Positions 1 to 5,927 of a stretch of 6,966 nt of DNA are shown piece by piece; position 1 is the stretch's first letter, and every line of letters starts with the position of its first letter. Source of the stretch: Firmicutes bacterium UBA1065 (GTDB lineage Bacteria > Bacillota > Clostridia > Tissierellales > Sedimentibacteraceae); contig DCDC01000003.1 of assembly GCA_002316225.1 (NCBI GenBank), forward strand, positions 1 through 6,966, in the 5' to 3' direction. The notes beneath the pieces are model-generated. The model did no database searches. It saw only the letters and a list, made by a program, of their open reading frames with translations, and was not told where the DNA came from. The position numbers were made by a program, and so were the translations under genes.

Positions 1-41
1 TTTTTATATTCTTTTTTCTTGGGTAATCTTTTTACTGCCAT
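1..41 (-). CDS. Possible N-terminus of an unidentified gene, cut by the window edge
   Basis: An ATG at 41-39 on the minus strand opens a frame that stays open to the window edge. It gives only 13 residues, MAVKRLPKKKEYK, a basic start. A purine-rich GAGGGTGG (about 51-58, minus strand) lies about 9 nt upstream and could serve as a ribosome binding site. The frame lies downstream of the 131-158 terminator-like hairpin in the same direction, so it would be a separate transcription unit. Thirteen codons are too few to identify a family, and the open frame could be chance. Confidence 0.25.
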   Translation of the reverse strand, partial: MAVKRLPKKKEYK

Positions 42-130
42 AATTTTGAACCACCCTCAGTTTCACCTAAGGCCTGGCTGGAGAAATAAATAAAAATACC
101 CGGACTGCCCAAGTTCCTGTGGAGAAAAGA

Positions 131-158
131 ACCAGGCACCAAATACTTGGTGCCTGGT
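131..158 (-). terminator. Perfect 12-bp hairpin, likely terminator of the SEC-C/DMT transcript
   Basis: ACCAGGCACCAA (131-142) and TTGGTGCCTGGT (147-158) are exact reverse complements separated by the 4-nt loop ATAC. Read on the minus strand, the hairpin comes 17 nt after the stop codon of the permease gene and is followed by the T-rich run TTCTTTTCT (122-130), as expected of a rho-independent terminator. A second short palindrome, CTGGTACCAG (154-163), overlaps its permease-side arm. The GGTGCC/GGCACC core also resembles REP-type palindromes, so it could be a repeat copy used as a terminator. Confidence 0.7.
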
Positions 159-175
159 ACCAGATATTATTTATA

Positions 176-1054
176 TTAATTATTATTATTCAGGTTTTTT
201 TCTTTTGCAACAGTAACGATGAAAACCCCAAGCAAAATAAGTACACAGGCAAGAACACTTTTTGTGGTTATGGGTTCTTTTAAAAACAAGATTCCCGTCA
301 CTATACTGGTAATAGGCTCAAACAAACCAACGATGCTGGTTACGGTTGGTCCTGAATATTTAATGCTTATAGGAATGAAAGTATTGGCCAAACATGATAC
401 AAAAAATGCCAGTAATATTGTATACAACCACCCCTTGGGGGTCATGACAAAGACTAAGTTTTTACTTATAATTCCCGCAACAAACAAGTATACCGAAGAA
501 AACATTGATAAATAAAATGATATTTTAAAAGGATACATAGCATTTAAACCGCTCTTGTCTATGTACAGCATGTGGGTTGCGTAAACCACACCGGATATGA
601 AAGCTGATACAACTCCGATAATATTGAAATCGCCTTCAAAGAATAAGGCCACACCCGTTGTTGACAAAAACAGGGCAATGAGTTTTCCGATGCTAATTTT
701 TTCTTTGAATATGGTTATGCTGGCGGCTGTCACCAATACGGGATAAATATAATGGATGGTTGTAGCCATACCCACGCTAATATAGGAGTAAGACCTGTAC
801 AAACATAGGGCAGTGAGGGTAGGTCCCATTGATGCAAGGGTAGCCAGTTTTTTGCCTTGAGCCTTATCTATACTTATATCAATCTTCTTATACTTTAATA
901 ATGAATAGAGAAAAGGCAAAGACAGGAGATTTCTGTAAAAGGCAAGGGACATCGTGTTGCTTCCCTCCAAAAAGGTCAGTTTCCCTAATATCGGTGTAAA
1001 GCCGTATATAAAAGCTGCCAAAATACCAAATACTATACCTTTTGTCTTATCCAT
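176..1054 (-). CDS. EamA/DMT-superfamily membrane transporter (10 TM)
   Basis: This 292-residue hydrophobic protein has the layout of the drug/metabolite transporter superfamily: two tandem EamA repeats (about residues 6-138 and 146-282), about ten membrane helices, and no signal peptide apart from the first helix. Each repeat ends in the family's typical pattern: HYIYPVLVTAASITIFKEKIS (101-121) then STTGV in the first half, and FEPITSIVTGILFLKEPIT (245-263) then LILLGVF in the second. Members export or import small metabolites such as amino acids or nucleobases. The substrate cannot be read from sequence. The start is ATG at 1054, 12 nt after the stop of the SEC-C gene, with only a weak GGTGTG upstream, so transcription and perhaps translation are coupled to that gene. 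The C-terminus is a short polar tail ending in five asparagines. The family assignment is firm and the function open. Confidence 0.9.
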   Translation of the reverse strand: MDKTKGIVFGILAAFIYGFTPILGKLTFLEGSNTMSLAFYRNLLSLPFLYSLLKYKKIDISIDKAQGKKLATLASMGPTLTALCLYRSYSYISVGMATTIHYIYPVLVTAASITIFKEKISIGKLIALFLSTTGVALFFEGDFNIIGVVSAFISGVVYATHMLYIDKSGLNAMYPFKISFYLSMFSSVYLFVAGIISKNLVFVMTPKGWLYTILLAFFVSCLANTFIPISIKYSGPTVTSIVGLFEPITSIVTGILFLKEPITTKSVLACVLILLGVFIVTVAKEKNLNNNN

Positions 1055-1066
1055 GTCACACCGATT

Positions 1067-1564
1067 CTATTTACCGCAGCACTTCTTGTATTTTAACCCG
1101 GATCCGCAAGGGCAGGGGTCGTTTCTTCCCGGCTTTTCACCTTTTACTACCATCTTTGAACGATTGTATTCCTTTTTTATCTGTTTTCTTTTTTCTTCAT
1201 CAAAGATGTTTTCCCATTCCTTCATGCCGTAAAGCCATTCGGCTTTTGCATCATACATGTTCCATAATAATTTTTCAAAGTCAAATTCAGCCCTGATTTC
1301 GGAGTCTTCGGTCAGATCATCCAAGACCAATCCTTCTTTAAAGCTTGTGTTTGCACCGTCCAAAAATCCTATGTATTCCAAGGGAGTCATATTGTTTACT
1401 TCTGCCAATTCCTTAATTTTTCCTTCAATAACCGGGTTTTTGGCCTCTAATATTTTTTTGTAGCAAGCCTCTTCTTTACCCATGTAATCCTTAAAAAAAT
1501 TATCATAATCTTCCCGGGTTTTAATTGCTTCCAAACCTTCCGTCCACTCTTTATACAAGCTCAT
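1067..1564 (-). CDS. SEC-C motif (zinc-binding) domain protein
   Basis: The product has 165 residues. An acidic, mostly helical N-terminal region of no recognised family is followed by a C-terminal SEC-C motif, PGRNDPCPCGSGLKYKKCCG. The Cys-x-Cys then eight residues then Cys-Cys arrangement is complete. SEC-C is the small zinc-binding tail best known from SecA, where it contacts SecB and the ribosome. It also occurs at the end of many otherwise unrelated proteins, so it does not fix a function. The start is the ATG at 1564-1562, because GGAGG (1574-1570) sits 5 nt upstream. The longer frame that begins at a TTG (1576) would put this ribosome binding site inside the coding sequence. The protein is probably cytosolic and is cotranscribed with the DMT permease 12 nt downstream. 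Confidence 0.9.
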   Translation of the reverse strand: MSLYKEWTEGLEAIKTREDYDNFFKDYMGKEEACYKKILEAKNPVIEGKIKELAEVNNMTPLEYIGFLDGANTSFKEGLVLDDLTEDSEIRAEFDFEKLLWNMYDAKAEWLYGMKEWENIFDEEKRKQIKKEYNRSKMVVKGEKPGRNDPCPCGSGLKYKKCCGK

Positions 1565-1581
1565 AAATTCCTCCAATAAAT

Positions 1582-1620
1582 ATTATATTTTTATTTTATC
1601 ATGAAAATAATAAAATTCAA
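1582..1620 (-). promoter_or_regulatory. Promoter-like sequence for the SEC-C/DMT pair
   Basis: On the minus strand, TTGAAT (1620-1615) and TAAAAT (1598-1593) are separated by 16 nt, a good sigma-A-type match about 30 nt upstream of the SEC-C ATG. A TATAAT (1587-1582) lies closer to the gene but has only a poor -35 partner. The tract is very AT-rich, so chance matches are likely. The position upstream of a gene with a clear ribosome binding site supports the call. Confidence 0.45.
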
Positions 1621-1631
1621 TAATAAATACT

Positions 1632-1652
1632 GAAAGCGCCCTTTCAGGCGCA
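1632..1652. repeat. 21-nt hairpin sequence, copy 1 (divergent spacer)
   Basis: This stretch matches 6796-6816 in 19 of 21 bases in the same orientation; the two differences fall together in the loop. It can fold two ways: GCGCC (1636-1640) with GGCGC (1647-1651), or TGAAAG (1631-1636) with CTTTCA (1641-1646). On the minus strand the first hairpin is followed by TTTCAGTATTTATT, which is terminator-like. It sits between divergent genes, where no gene end calls for a terminator. Confidence 0.6.
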
Positions 1653-1659
1653 CAGGTCA

Positions 1660-1714
1660 TTGATAAAACCAAAAAACTAGTTGACTATAAGGTGTATGTA
1701 AGGGAAAATAATTA
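1660..1714 (+). promoter_or_regulatory. Probable promoter region of panB (elements ambiguous)
   Basis: Two -35-like hexamers are visible: TTGATA (1660-1665), with TATAAG (1686-1691) 20 nt away, and TTGACT (1681-1686), with AAAATA (1705-1710) 18 nt away. Neither pair has both a good match and the ideal 17-nt spacing. The 8-bp palindrome AACTAGTT (1675-1682) lies inside the long spacer of the first pair, and TAAGG occurs twice 11 nt apart (1688-1692, 1699-1703). A regulated promoter is possible but not shown. The panB ribosome binding site is GAAGG, ending about 10 nt before the ATG. Confidence 0.3.
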
Positions 1715-1748
1715 TAGATACTAAATAGAAAGAAAGAAGGTAAAGAGA

Positions 1749-2600
1749 ATGGCTAAGAAAAAAAGCATACTAGATTTTCACAATATGAAAAAAAAGGGTG
1801 AGAAGGTAGCATGGATTACAGCCTATGATTATCCGATGGCATCATTTGCAGAGCAAGCCGGCATGGATATGATTTTAGTTGGCGATTCATTAGGAATGGT
1901 AGTTTTAGGATATGAAGGGACTGTTCCCGTAACCATGGATGATTGCATCTCTCACTGCAAAGCAGTAAGAAGGGGAGCACCTAATACTTTCATAGTAGGC
2001 GATATGCCTTTTGGTTCATATCATACAACAGATGCCGATGCAGTGGCTAACGCCGTAAGATTTTTGAAGGAAGCCAACTGTGACGCAATAAAGCTGGAAG
2101 GCGGAGTAAGAGTTGCCAGCAGAATAAAAGCTATTGCAGATGCAGGTATAGTTGTAATAGGCCACATTGGATTAACTCCTCAAAGTGCAGGCGTGTTGGG
2201 CGGATTTAAAGCTCAGGGCCTTTATGTTGACAGCGCAAGAGCTCTGATAAAGGACGCCTTGGCTGTCCAGGAAGCTGGAGCCTTAGCTTTGTTATTGGAA
2301 GCAGTTCCGCCGGAATTAACGGAATTCATTGCAAAGAAACTGACTATTCCAGTTTATTCAATAGGAGCAGGACTTCCATGCGACGGACAATTGATCATAT
2401 GCGGAGATATGTTAGGCATGTTCCAGGCCTTTACGCCAAAATTCGTAAAGAAATATGCAAATGTAGCTGAAGTAATTACAAATGCCTTCAAGGAATACGT
2501 AGATGATGTAAAGGCAGAAAGATTCCCTGAAGACAAACATGTTTACCATGCAAAAGACAGCAAGGAAGATTTTGAAAAATTATTCCAGGAATTTAACTAA
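1749..2600 (+). CDS. panB: 3-methyl-2-oxobutanoate hydroxymethyltransferase (ketopantoate hydroxymethyltransferase)
   Basis: PanB transfers the one-carbon unit of 5,10-methylene-THF to 3-methyl-2-oxobutanoate, giving ketopantoate, the first committed step toward pantothenate and CoA. It is a cytosolic TIM-barrel enzyme. The 283-residue product is of normal length. By alignment with E. coli PanB from memory, the metal-binding aspartates are Asp46 (VGDSLGM) and Asp85 (GDMPFGSY), the substrate-contact lysine is Lys115 (IKLEGG), and the catalytic glutamate is Glu184 (LLLEAVP). GHIGLTPQS (138-146), SIGAG (204-208) and PKF (230-232) are also present. All key residues are intact. Unusually, panC and panD do not follow it. 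Instead a PanE-like remnant lies directly downstream, and the C1-tetrahydrofolate genes come next. The gene probably has its own promoter, and no convincing terminator follows it. Confidence 0.96.
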   Translation: MAKKKSILDFHNMKKKGEKVAWITAYDYPMASFAEQAGMDMILVGDSLGMVVLGYEGTVPVTMDDCISHCKAVRRGAPNTFIVGDMPFGSYHTTDADAVANAVRFLKEANCDAIKLEGGVRVASRIKAIADAGIVVIGHIGLTPQSAGVLGGFKAQGLYVDSARALIKDALAVQEAGALALLLEAVPPELTEFIAKKLTIPVYSIGAGLPCDGQLIICGDMLGMFQAFTPKFVKKYANVAEVITNAFKEYVDDVKAERFPEDKHVYHAKDSKEDFEKLFQEFN

Positions 2601-2695
2601 TAAGCAACATTAAGGGTGCTATATCCAGACTGGGAAAAGAGCATGAGATTGCAGCTCATTTAAAGGAAGTATTAACAAATTTGATTTTACTATAA
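2597..2695 (+). pseudogene. Remnant of a ketopantoate reductase (panE) C-terminus
   Basis: Starting just inside the panB stop region, in another frame, an open stretch without any usual start codon runs to a TAA at 2693-2695. It translates as LISNIKGAISRLGKEH followed by EIAAHLKEVLTNLILL. The pattern I-x-GAI-x-RLGKE-x-x-I, then a short linker, then LTNLI, is what I expect near the end of PanE, where intact proteins read like INGAI-x-RLG-x-x-x-G-I-x-TP-x-N. Here the TP-x-N part is changed to AHLK, consistent with decay. Only about 32 codons remain of a protein that is normally about 300 residues. No ribosome binding site or start is visible. PanE catalyses the step after PanB, which supports the reading. 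It was recognised from memory of the family, not by a search. Confidence 0.6.
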
Positions 2696-2714
2696 AGAAA
2701 AATTGTATTATAAT
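2686..2714 (+). promoter_or_regulatory. Promoter-like sequence P1 for the fhs operon
   Basis: TTTACT (2686-2691) and a consensus TATAAT (2709-2714) are separated by exactly 17 nt. The -35 element overlaps the last codons of the panE-like remnant, so that remnant may be preserved partly as promoter DNA. The implied start would leave a leader of about 60 nt before fhs. Confidence 0.5.
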
Positions 2715-2727
2715 AAATAAAAACAAC

Positions 2728-2776
2728 TTGAATTCAATCTGAAAAAATACTAATAATAAACTAAGTATAACGGAGG
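2728..2776 (+). promoter_or_regulatory. Second promoter-like sequence P2 and ribosome binding site of fhs
   Basis: TTGAAT (2728-2733) and TAATAA (2751-2756) are 17 nt apart, a weaker alternative to the upstream TATAAT. GGAGG (2772-2776) follows, 4 nt before the fhs ATG, and fixes that start. Confidence 0.4.
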
Positions 2777-2780
2777 AAAG

Positions 2781-4463
2781 ATGGCACAATTTTTAAGCGA
2801 CATAGAAATAGCGCAGAAAGCTGAATTGCAGGTTATCAACAACATTGCCGAAAAAATCGGAATACCGGATAAATATGTTGAAAATTACGGCAAGTATAAA
2901 GCAAAAATTGACTTCAGGTATTTACAGAATGAATTAAAAGACAAGGAAGATGCAAAATTAATCTTAGTGACAGCAATTAACCCGACACCGGCAGGAGAAG
3001 GAAAGACCACAACAACCATTGGCCTGGGAGATTCCCTTTCAAGCATGGGTAAAAAAACAATAATAGCACTTAGGGAACCATCCCTGGGTCCCGTATTTGG
3101 AGTTAAGGGAGGAGCTGCCGGCGGCGGATATGCCCAGGTAGTTCCGATGGAAGACATTAATCTCCACTTTACCGGGGACTTCCATGCCATAGGTGCAGCA
3201 AACAATCTTTTGGCTGCCATGCTTGATAACCACATACATCAGGGCAATGAGCTCAACATAGATACAAGGCGCATAGTCTGGAGAAGATGCGTTGACATGA
3301 ATGACAGGCAGTTAAGACACATAGTTGACGGCCTTGGCGGAAAAAGTGAAGGTGTTGCAAGGGAAGACGGGTTTGACATAACAGTTGCATCAGAAGTAAT
3401 GGCCATATTCTGCTTGTCTAATGATATAGTGGAGTTGAAAGAAAATTTGGCAAAAATAATCGTGGCATATACAAGAGACGGAAAGCCCGTAACAGCAGGA
3501 CAGCTTAAGGCAGCAGGAGCAATGGCTGCACTTTTAAAGGACGCCCTGAAACCAAACCTGGTACAGACCTTGGAAGGAACACCTGCCTTTGTTCACGGAG
3601 GGCCCTTCGCTAATATAGCCCACGGCTGCAACTCGGTAATAGCTACCAGAATGGCAAGCAAGATAGCCGATTATGTAGTTACGGAAGCAGGTTTCGGCGC
3701 AGACCTGGGAGCAGAAAAATTCATAGACATTAAATGCCGAAAGACCGGTTTAAGGCCAAGTGCGGTGGTAATAGTGGCAACAGTCAAGGCACTTAAATAT
3801 AACGGGGGTGTGGCTAAGCAAGACTTGGGAGCAGAAAATCTTGAAGCCCTGGAAAGAGGACTTCCCAACCTCTTAAAACATGTAGAAAATGTAACCCAGG
3901 TGTTTAAGCTCCCGGCAGTTGTAGCAATTAACAAATTCCCGACAGACACGGAAGCAGAGCTTAATTTAATAAGGGAAAGATGCAATGAATTAGGCGTAAA
4001 CATAGCCCTTTCTGAAGTATGGGGAAAGGGAAGTAAGGGTGGTCAGGAACTTGCTGAAGAAGTTTTGCGACTTACGGAAAAAGAAAGCAAGATGGAATAT
4101 GCCTACGACACCTCTTTACCGATAAAGGAAAAGATCAAGGCTATTTCAACAAAGTTGTATGGGGCCAGCGATGTGGAATTTTCTTCTAAGGCAAGCAAGG
4201 AAATTGCAAACTTTGAAAAATTAGGATTTGGCAACTTACCAATATGCATGGCTAAAAATCAGTATTCATTGACTGATGATCCAAAAGTATTAGGAAGACC
4301 GACAGGATTTAAAATAACAATAAGGGACATAACCATATCAGCCGGAGCAGGTTTTCTGGTAGCCCTGACAGGAGATATAATGAAGATGCCCGGACTTCCG
4401 AAGGTACCGGCCGCGGAATTCATTGATGTAGATGTTGATGGCAAAATCAAAGGTCTCTTTTAG
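2781..4463 (+). CDS. fhs: Formate--tetrahydrofolate ligase (formyl-THF synthetase)
   Basis: Fhs joins formate to tetrahydrofolate at the cost of ATP, giving 10-formyl-THF. It is the entry step of the methyl branch of the Wood-Ljungdahl pathway and, in reverse, an ATP source for purine or amino-acid fermenters. The 560-residue product is full length for this cytosolic homotetramer family. The nucleotide loop TPAGEGKTT spans 69-77 (Lys75), and Arg98 in LREPSLGP matches the formyl-phosphate-binding arginine of the Moorella enzyme. The first family signature, GVKGGAAGGGY, is at 107-117. Phe386 and Trp414 correspond to the residues that sandwich the folate ring. The second signature, VATVKALKYNGG (332-343), carries Lys336 where arginine is usual, a conservative change. 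The start is ATG with GGAGG 4 nt upstream. It heads the C1 operon, and its stop is followed by a strong intercistronic hairpin. Confidence 0.98.
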   Translation: MAQFLSDIEIAQKAELQVINNIAEKIGIPDKYVENYGKYKAKIDFRYLQNELKDKEDAKLILVTAINPTPAGEGKTTTTIGLGDSLSSMGKKTIIALREPSLGPVFGVKGGAAGGGYAQVVPMEDINLHFTGDFHAIGAANNLLAAMLDNHIHQGNELNIDTRRIVWRRCVDMNDRQLRHIVDGLGGKSEGVAREDGFDITVASEVMAIFCLSNDIVELKENLAKIIVAYTRDGKPVTAGQLKAAGAMAALLKDALKPNLVQTLEGTPAFVHGGPFANIAHGCNSVIATRMASKIADYVVTEAGFGADLGAEKFIDIKCRKTGLRPSAVVIVATVKALKYNGGVAKQDLGAENLEALERGLPNLLKHVENVTQVFKLPAVVAINKFPTDTEAELNLIRERCNELGVNIALSEVWGKGSKGGQELAEEVLRLTEKESKMEYAYDTSLPIKEKIKAISTKLYGASDVEFSSKASKEIANFEKLGFGNLPICMAKNQYSLTDDPKVLGRPTGFKITIRDITISAGAGFLVALTGDIMKMPGLPKVPAAEFIDVDVDGKIKGLF

Positions 4464-4479
4464 ACAGAATATTAAGTCA

Positions 4480-4505
4480 GACAGCCGGCACACGTGTCGG
4501 CTGTC
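4480..4505. other. Intercistronic hairpin between fhs and the formate channel gene
   Basis: GACAGCCGGCA (4480-4490) pairs with TGTCGGCTGTC (4495-4505), an 11-bp stem with one G-U pair and the loop CACG. What follows on the plus strand is ATCTTAAAAAAC, with no T-run, and the minus strand has none either. It is therefore not a canonical rho-independent terminator. It lies 16 nt after the fhs stop and 15 nt before the AAAGGAG ribosome binding site of the next gene. An mRNA-stabilising or processing structure that sets fhs apart from the downstream genes is a reasonable inference. Confidence 0.65.
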
Positions 4506-4534
4506 ATCTTAAAAAACAGAAAAGGAGTATATAC

Positions 4535-5275
4535 TTGAGTACGGTTTGTTTATCACCAAAAGAAACATCAGATGCCCTCATACAGGCTGCCATAAAGAAG
4601 GCATCTTATACCACTGACAAGAGACTTTTATTGAGCTTCATGGCCGGAGCCTATATTGCTCTTGGCGCACAAGGTTTTAATGTTGCGTATGGGAACACCT
4701 TTTTAAGGGCGGCAGTATTTCCTGTAGGACTCATGCTTATAGTCCTGGTTGGAGGAGAATTATTTACCGGTAATTGTTTAATGACATTTGGATTGATGCA
4801 AAAGAAAATTAGTTTCAATGATTATTGTAAGACCTTGGTCCAGGTATGGGCAGGAAATTTGCTTGGGGCCCTGTTCATAGTATTTTTACTTTATTTTGGC
4901 GGGGCCTATGATAAGGCGGAAATGGCACAGACGGCTGCGGCAATTGCAAAGGCAAAGACATCCTTAACCTTTCTCCAGGTCCTCCTTAGGGGAATATTGT
5001 GCAATATTCTTGTCAGCCTGGGAGTTTGGCTGGCTGCCACATCAAAGGACACGACAGGGAAGCTTTTGGGATGTTGGTTTCCGGTAATGTTATTCGTTTT
5101 TACAGGATACGAACATGTTGTAGCCAACATGTTTTACTTGCCCCTGGGGGCTCTCCTGGATCCTTCCATAACAATTACAAAAATAATTTCAAACTTCATA
5201 CCTGCCACACTGGGAAACTATATAGGAGGAGGACTCTTGATCCCCCTAATTTACAATAAGGTATATTATAAATAA
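4535..5275 (+). CDS. Formate/nitrite transporter (FNT/FocA family) channel
   Basis: The 246-residue membrane protein belongs to the formate/nitrite transporter family: pentameric, aquaporin-like channels with six helices per subunit that carry formate, nitrite or hydrosulfide. The family signature LVGGELFTGN is at 71-80, and Thr78 fits the gating threonine of E. coli FocA (Thr91). GILCNILVSLGVWLA (153-167) is the second signature. GYEHVVANMF (191-200) supplies His194, matching the central pore histidine (His209 in FocA). The start is TTG at 4535, chosen because AAAGGAG (4521-4527) lies 7 nt upstream and the N-terminus (LSPKETSDALIQAAIKKA) is normal for the family; the next ATG (Met36) would remove the first helix. 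Its place between fhs and fchA argues for formate as substrate, but direction of transport cannot be told. Confidence 0.93.
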   Translation: MSTVCLSPKETSDALIQAAIKKASYTTDKRLLLSFMAGAYIALGAQGFNVAYGNTFLRAAVFPVGLMLIVLVGGELFTGNCLMTFGLMQKKISFNDYCKTLVQVWAGNLLGALFIVFLLYFGGAYDKAEMAQTAAAIAKAKTSLTFLQVLLRGILCNILVSLGVWLAATSKDTTGKLLGCWFPVMLFVFTGYEHVVANMFYLPLGALLDPSITITKIISNFIPATLGNYIGGGLLIPLIYNKVYYK

Positions 5276-5281
5276 GTGAGG
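5276..5281 (+). promoter_or_regulatory. Ribosome binding site that decides the fchA start
   Basis: GTGAGG directly follows the TAA of the channel gene and lies 6 nt before the ATG at 5288. The GTG at 5276 could formally open the same frame four codons earlier, but it forms part of this Shine-Dalgarno sequence, so the ATG is preferred. Confidence 0.7.
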
Positions 5282-5287
5282 TCCAAA

Positions 5288-5926
5288 ATGCTAACAGATA
5301 AATCAAGCAGAGAATTTGCAAAGCTTCTTGCATCAAAAAATCCCGTACCCGGAGGCGGAGGAGCTGCAGCCCTGACAGCAGCCTTAGGGACTGCCCTGAA
5401 CTCTATGGTAGCAAACTTCTCCCTGGGTAAAAAGAAGTTCATAGACGCTAAGGCAAAGCATGAGGATTTATTAAGAAGAGGAGAAATACTGAGAGAAAAG
5501 TTAATTGACCTGGTGGATAAGGATGCTGAATTGTTTGAACCCTTATCCAAGGCCTATGTTATGCCTTCCAATACCGAGGAAGAAAAACTTAATAAGGAAA
5601 AGGAAATGCAAAAATGCTTGAAGGCTGCATGCTCCGCTCCCATGGAAATATTGGAATTAGCCTTTGATGCTATTAAGATGCATGAAGAGATCTTGGATAT
5701 TTCCTCCAAAAATATTATCAGTGACGTAGGTGTGGGGGTACAATGCCTCAAGGCTGCCTTAAACAGTGCTTATCTTAATGTGCTGATAAATATAAACTCA
5801 ATTTCTGATGAAGATTATGTGAGGGTAAATAAAGAAAGGGCAGAAAGACTCTTATGTGATGGAAACAATACAGCAGATGAAGTTTTTGCAAAAGTTGTCA
5901 ACATAATAAACGGTCAGGAGGTGTAA
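5288..5926 (+). CDS. fchA: Methenyltetrahydrofolate cyclohydrolase / formimino-THF cyclodeaminase (FTCD_C family)
   Basis: FchA interconverts 10-formyl-THF and 5,10-methenyl-THF; in purine or histidine degraders the same fold releases ammonia from 5-formimino-THF to give methenyl-THF. The 212-residue product is close to the usual size of stand-alone family members (about 210), a cytosolic all-helical protein. The glycine-rich folate-binding segment NPVPGGGGAAALTAALG lies at about residues 18-34. The second conserved block, SDVGVGVQCLKAALNSAYLNV, is at 145-165. DKDAELF (78-84) is a further typical segment. The gene starts 12 nt after the channel gene and ends 1 nt before folD, clear signs of one transcript. 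Because the FolD next door lacks its cyclohydrolase residues, FchA is the likely sole cyclohydrolase encoded by this operon. Sequence alone does not separate cyclohydrolase from cyclodeaminase use. Confidence 0.93.
   Translation: MLTDKSSREFAKLLASKNPVPGGGGAAALTAALGTALNSMVANFSLGKKKFIDAKAKHEDLLRRGEILREKLIDLVDKDAELFEPLSKAYVMPSNTEEEKLNKEKEMQKCLKAACSAPMEILELAFDAIKMHEEILDISSKNIISDVGVGVQCLKAALNSAYLNVLININSISDEDYVRVNKERAERLLCDGNNTADEVFAKVVNIINGQEV
5916..5923 (+). promoter_or_regulatory. Strong ribosome binding site for folD inside the fchA 3' end
   Basis: AGGAGGTG is a perfect anti-16S match within the last codons of fchA. The AGGAGG core ends 6 nt before the GTG at 5928. It supports that GTG as the folD start and suggests high, coupled translation of folD with fchA. 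Confidence 0.85.
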
Positions 5927-5927
5927 G

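Noticed and set aside
46..75. T-box-like GAGGGTGG stretch on the minus strand
   Set aside because: AGGGTGG recalls the T-box antiterminator, but the following ACCGCG is missing, there is no downstream terminator and no room for a stem I. It is better read as a possible ribosome binding site.
219..515. 98-residue plus-strand open frame inside the DMT gene
   Set aside because: It is antisense to the permease, and the minus-strand reading has a coherent ten-helix pattern. No ribosome binding site precedes it.
1564..1576. TTG start four codons upstream for the SEC-C gene
   Set aside because: This TTG overlaps the GGAGG ribosome binding site that serves the ATG at 1564.
1660..1714. MerR-type operator (long spacer with a central palindrome) upstream of panB
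   Set aside because: The palindrome is only 8 bp, the promoter hexamers are ambiguous and no MerR-family gene is in the window. It is kept only as an ambiguous promoter region.
2385..2410. PanB with Gly-Asp (219-220) where E. coli has His-Asp, as a sign of changed function
   Set aside because: This histidine is not strictly conserved in the family as I recall it, and all metal and catalytic residues are intact.
2639..2660. Hairpin after panB as a terminator (ATGAG/CTCAT)
   Set aside because: The stem is only 5 bp and no T-run follows; it also lies within the panE-like coding remnant.
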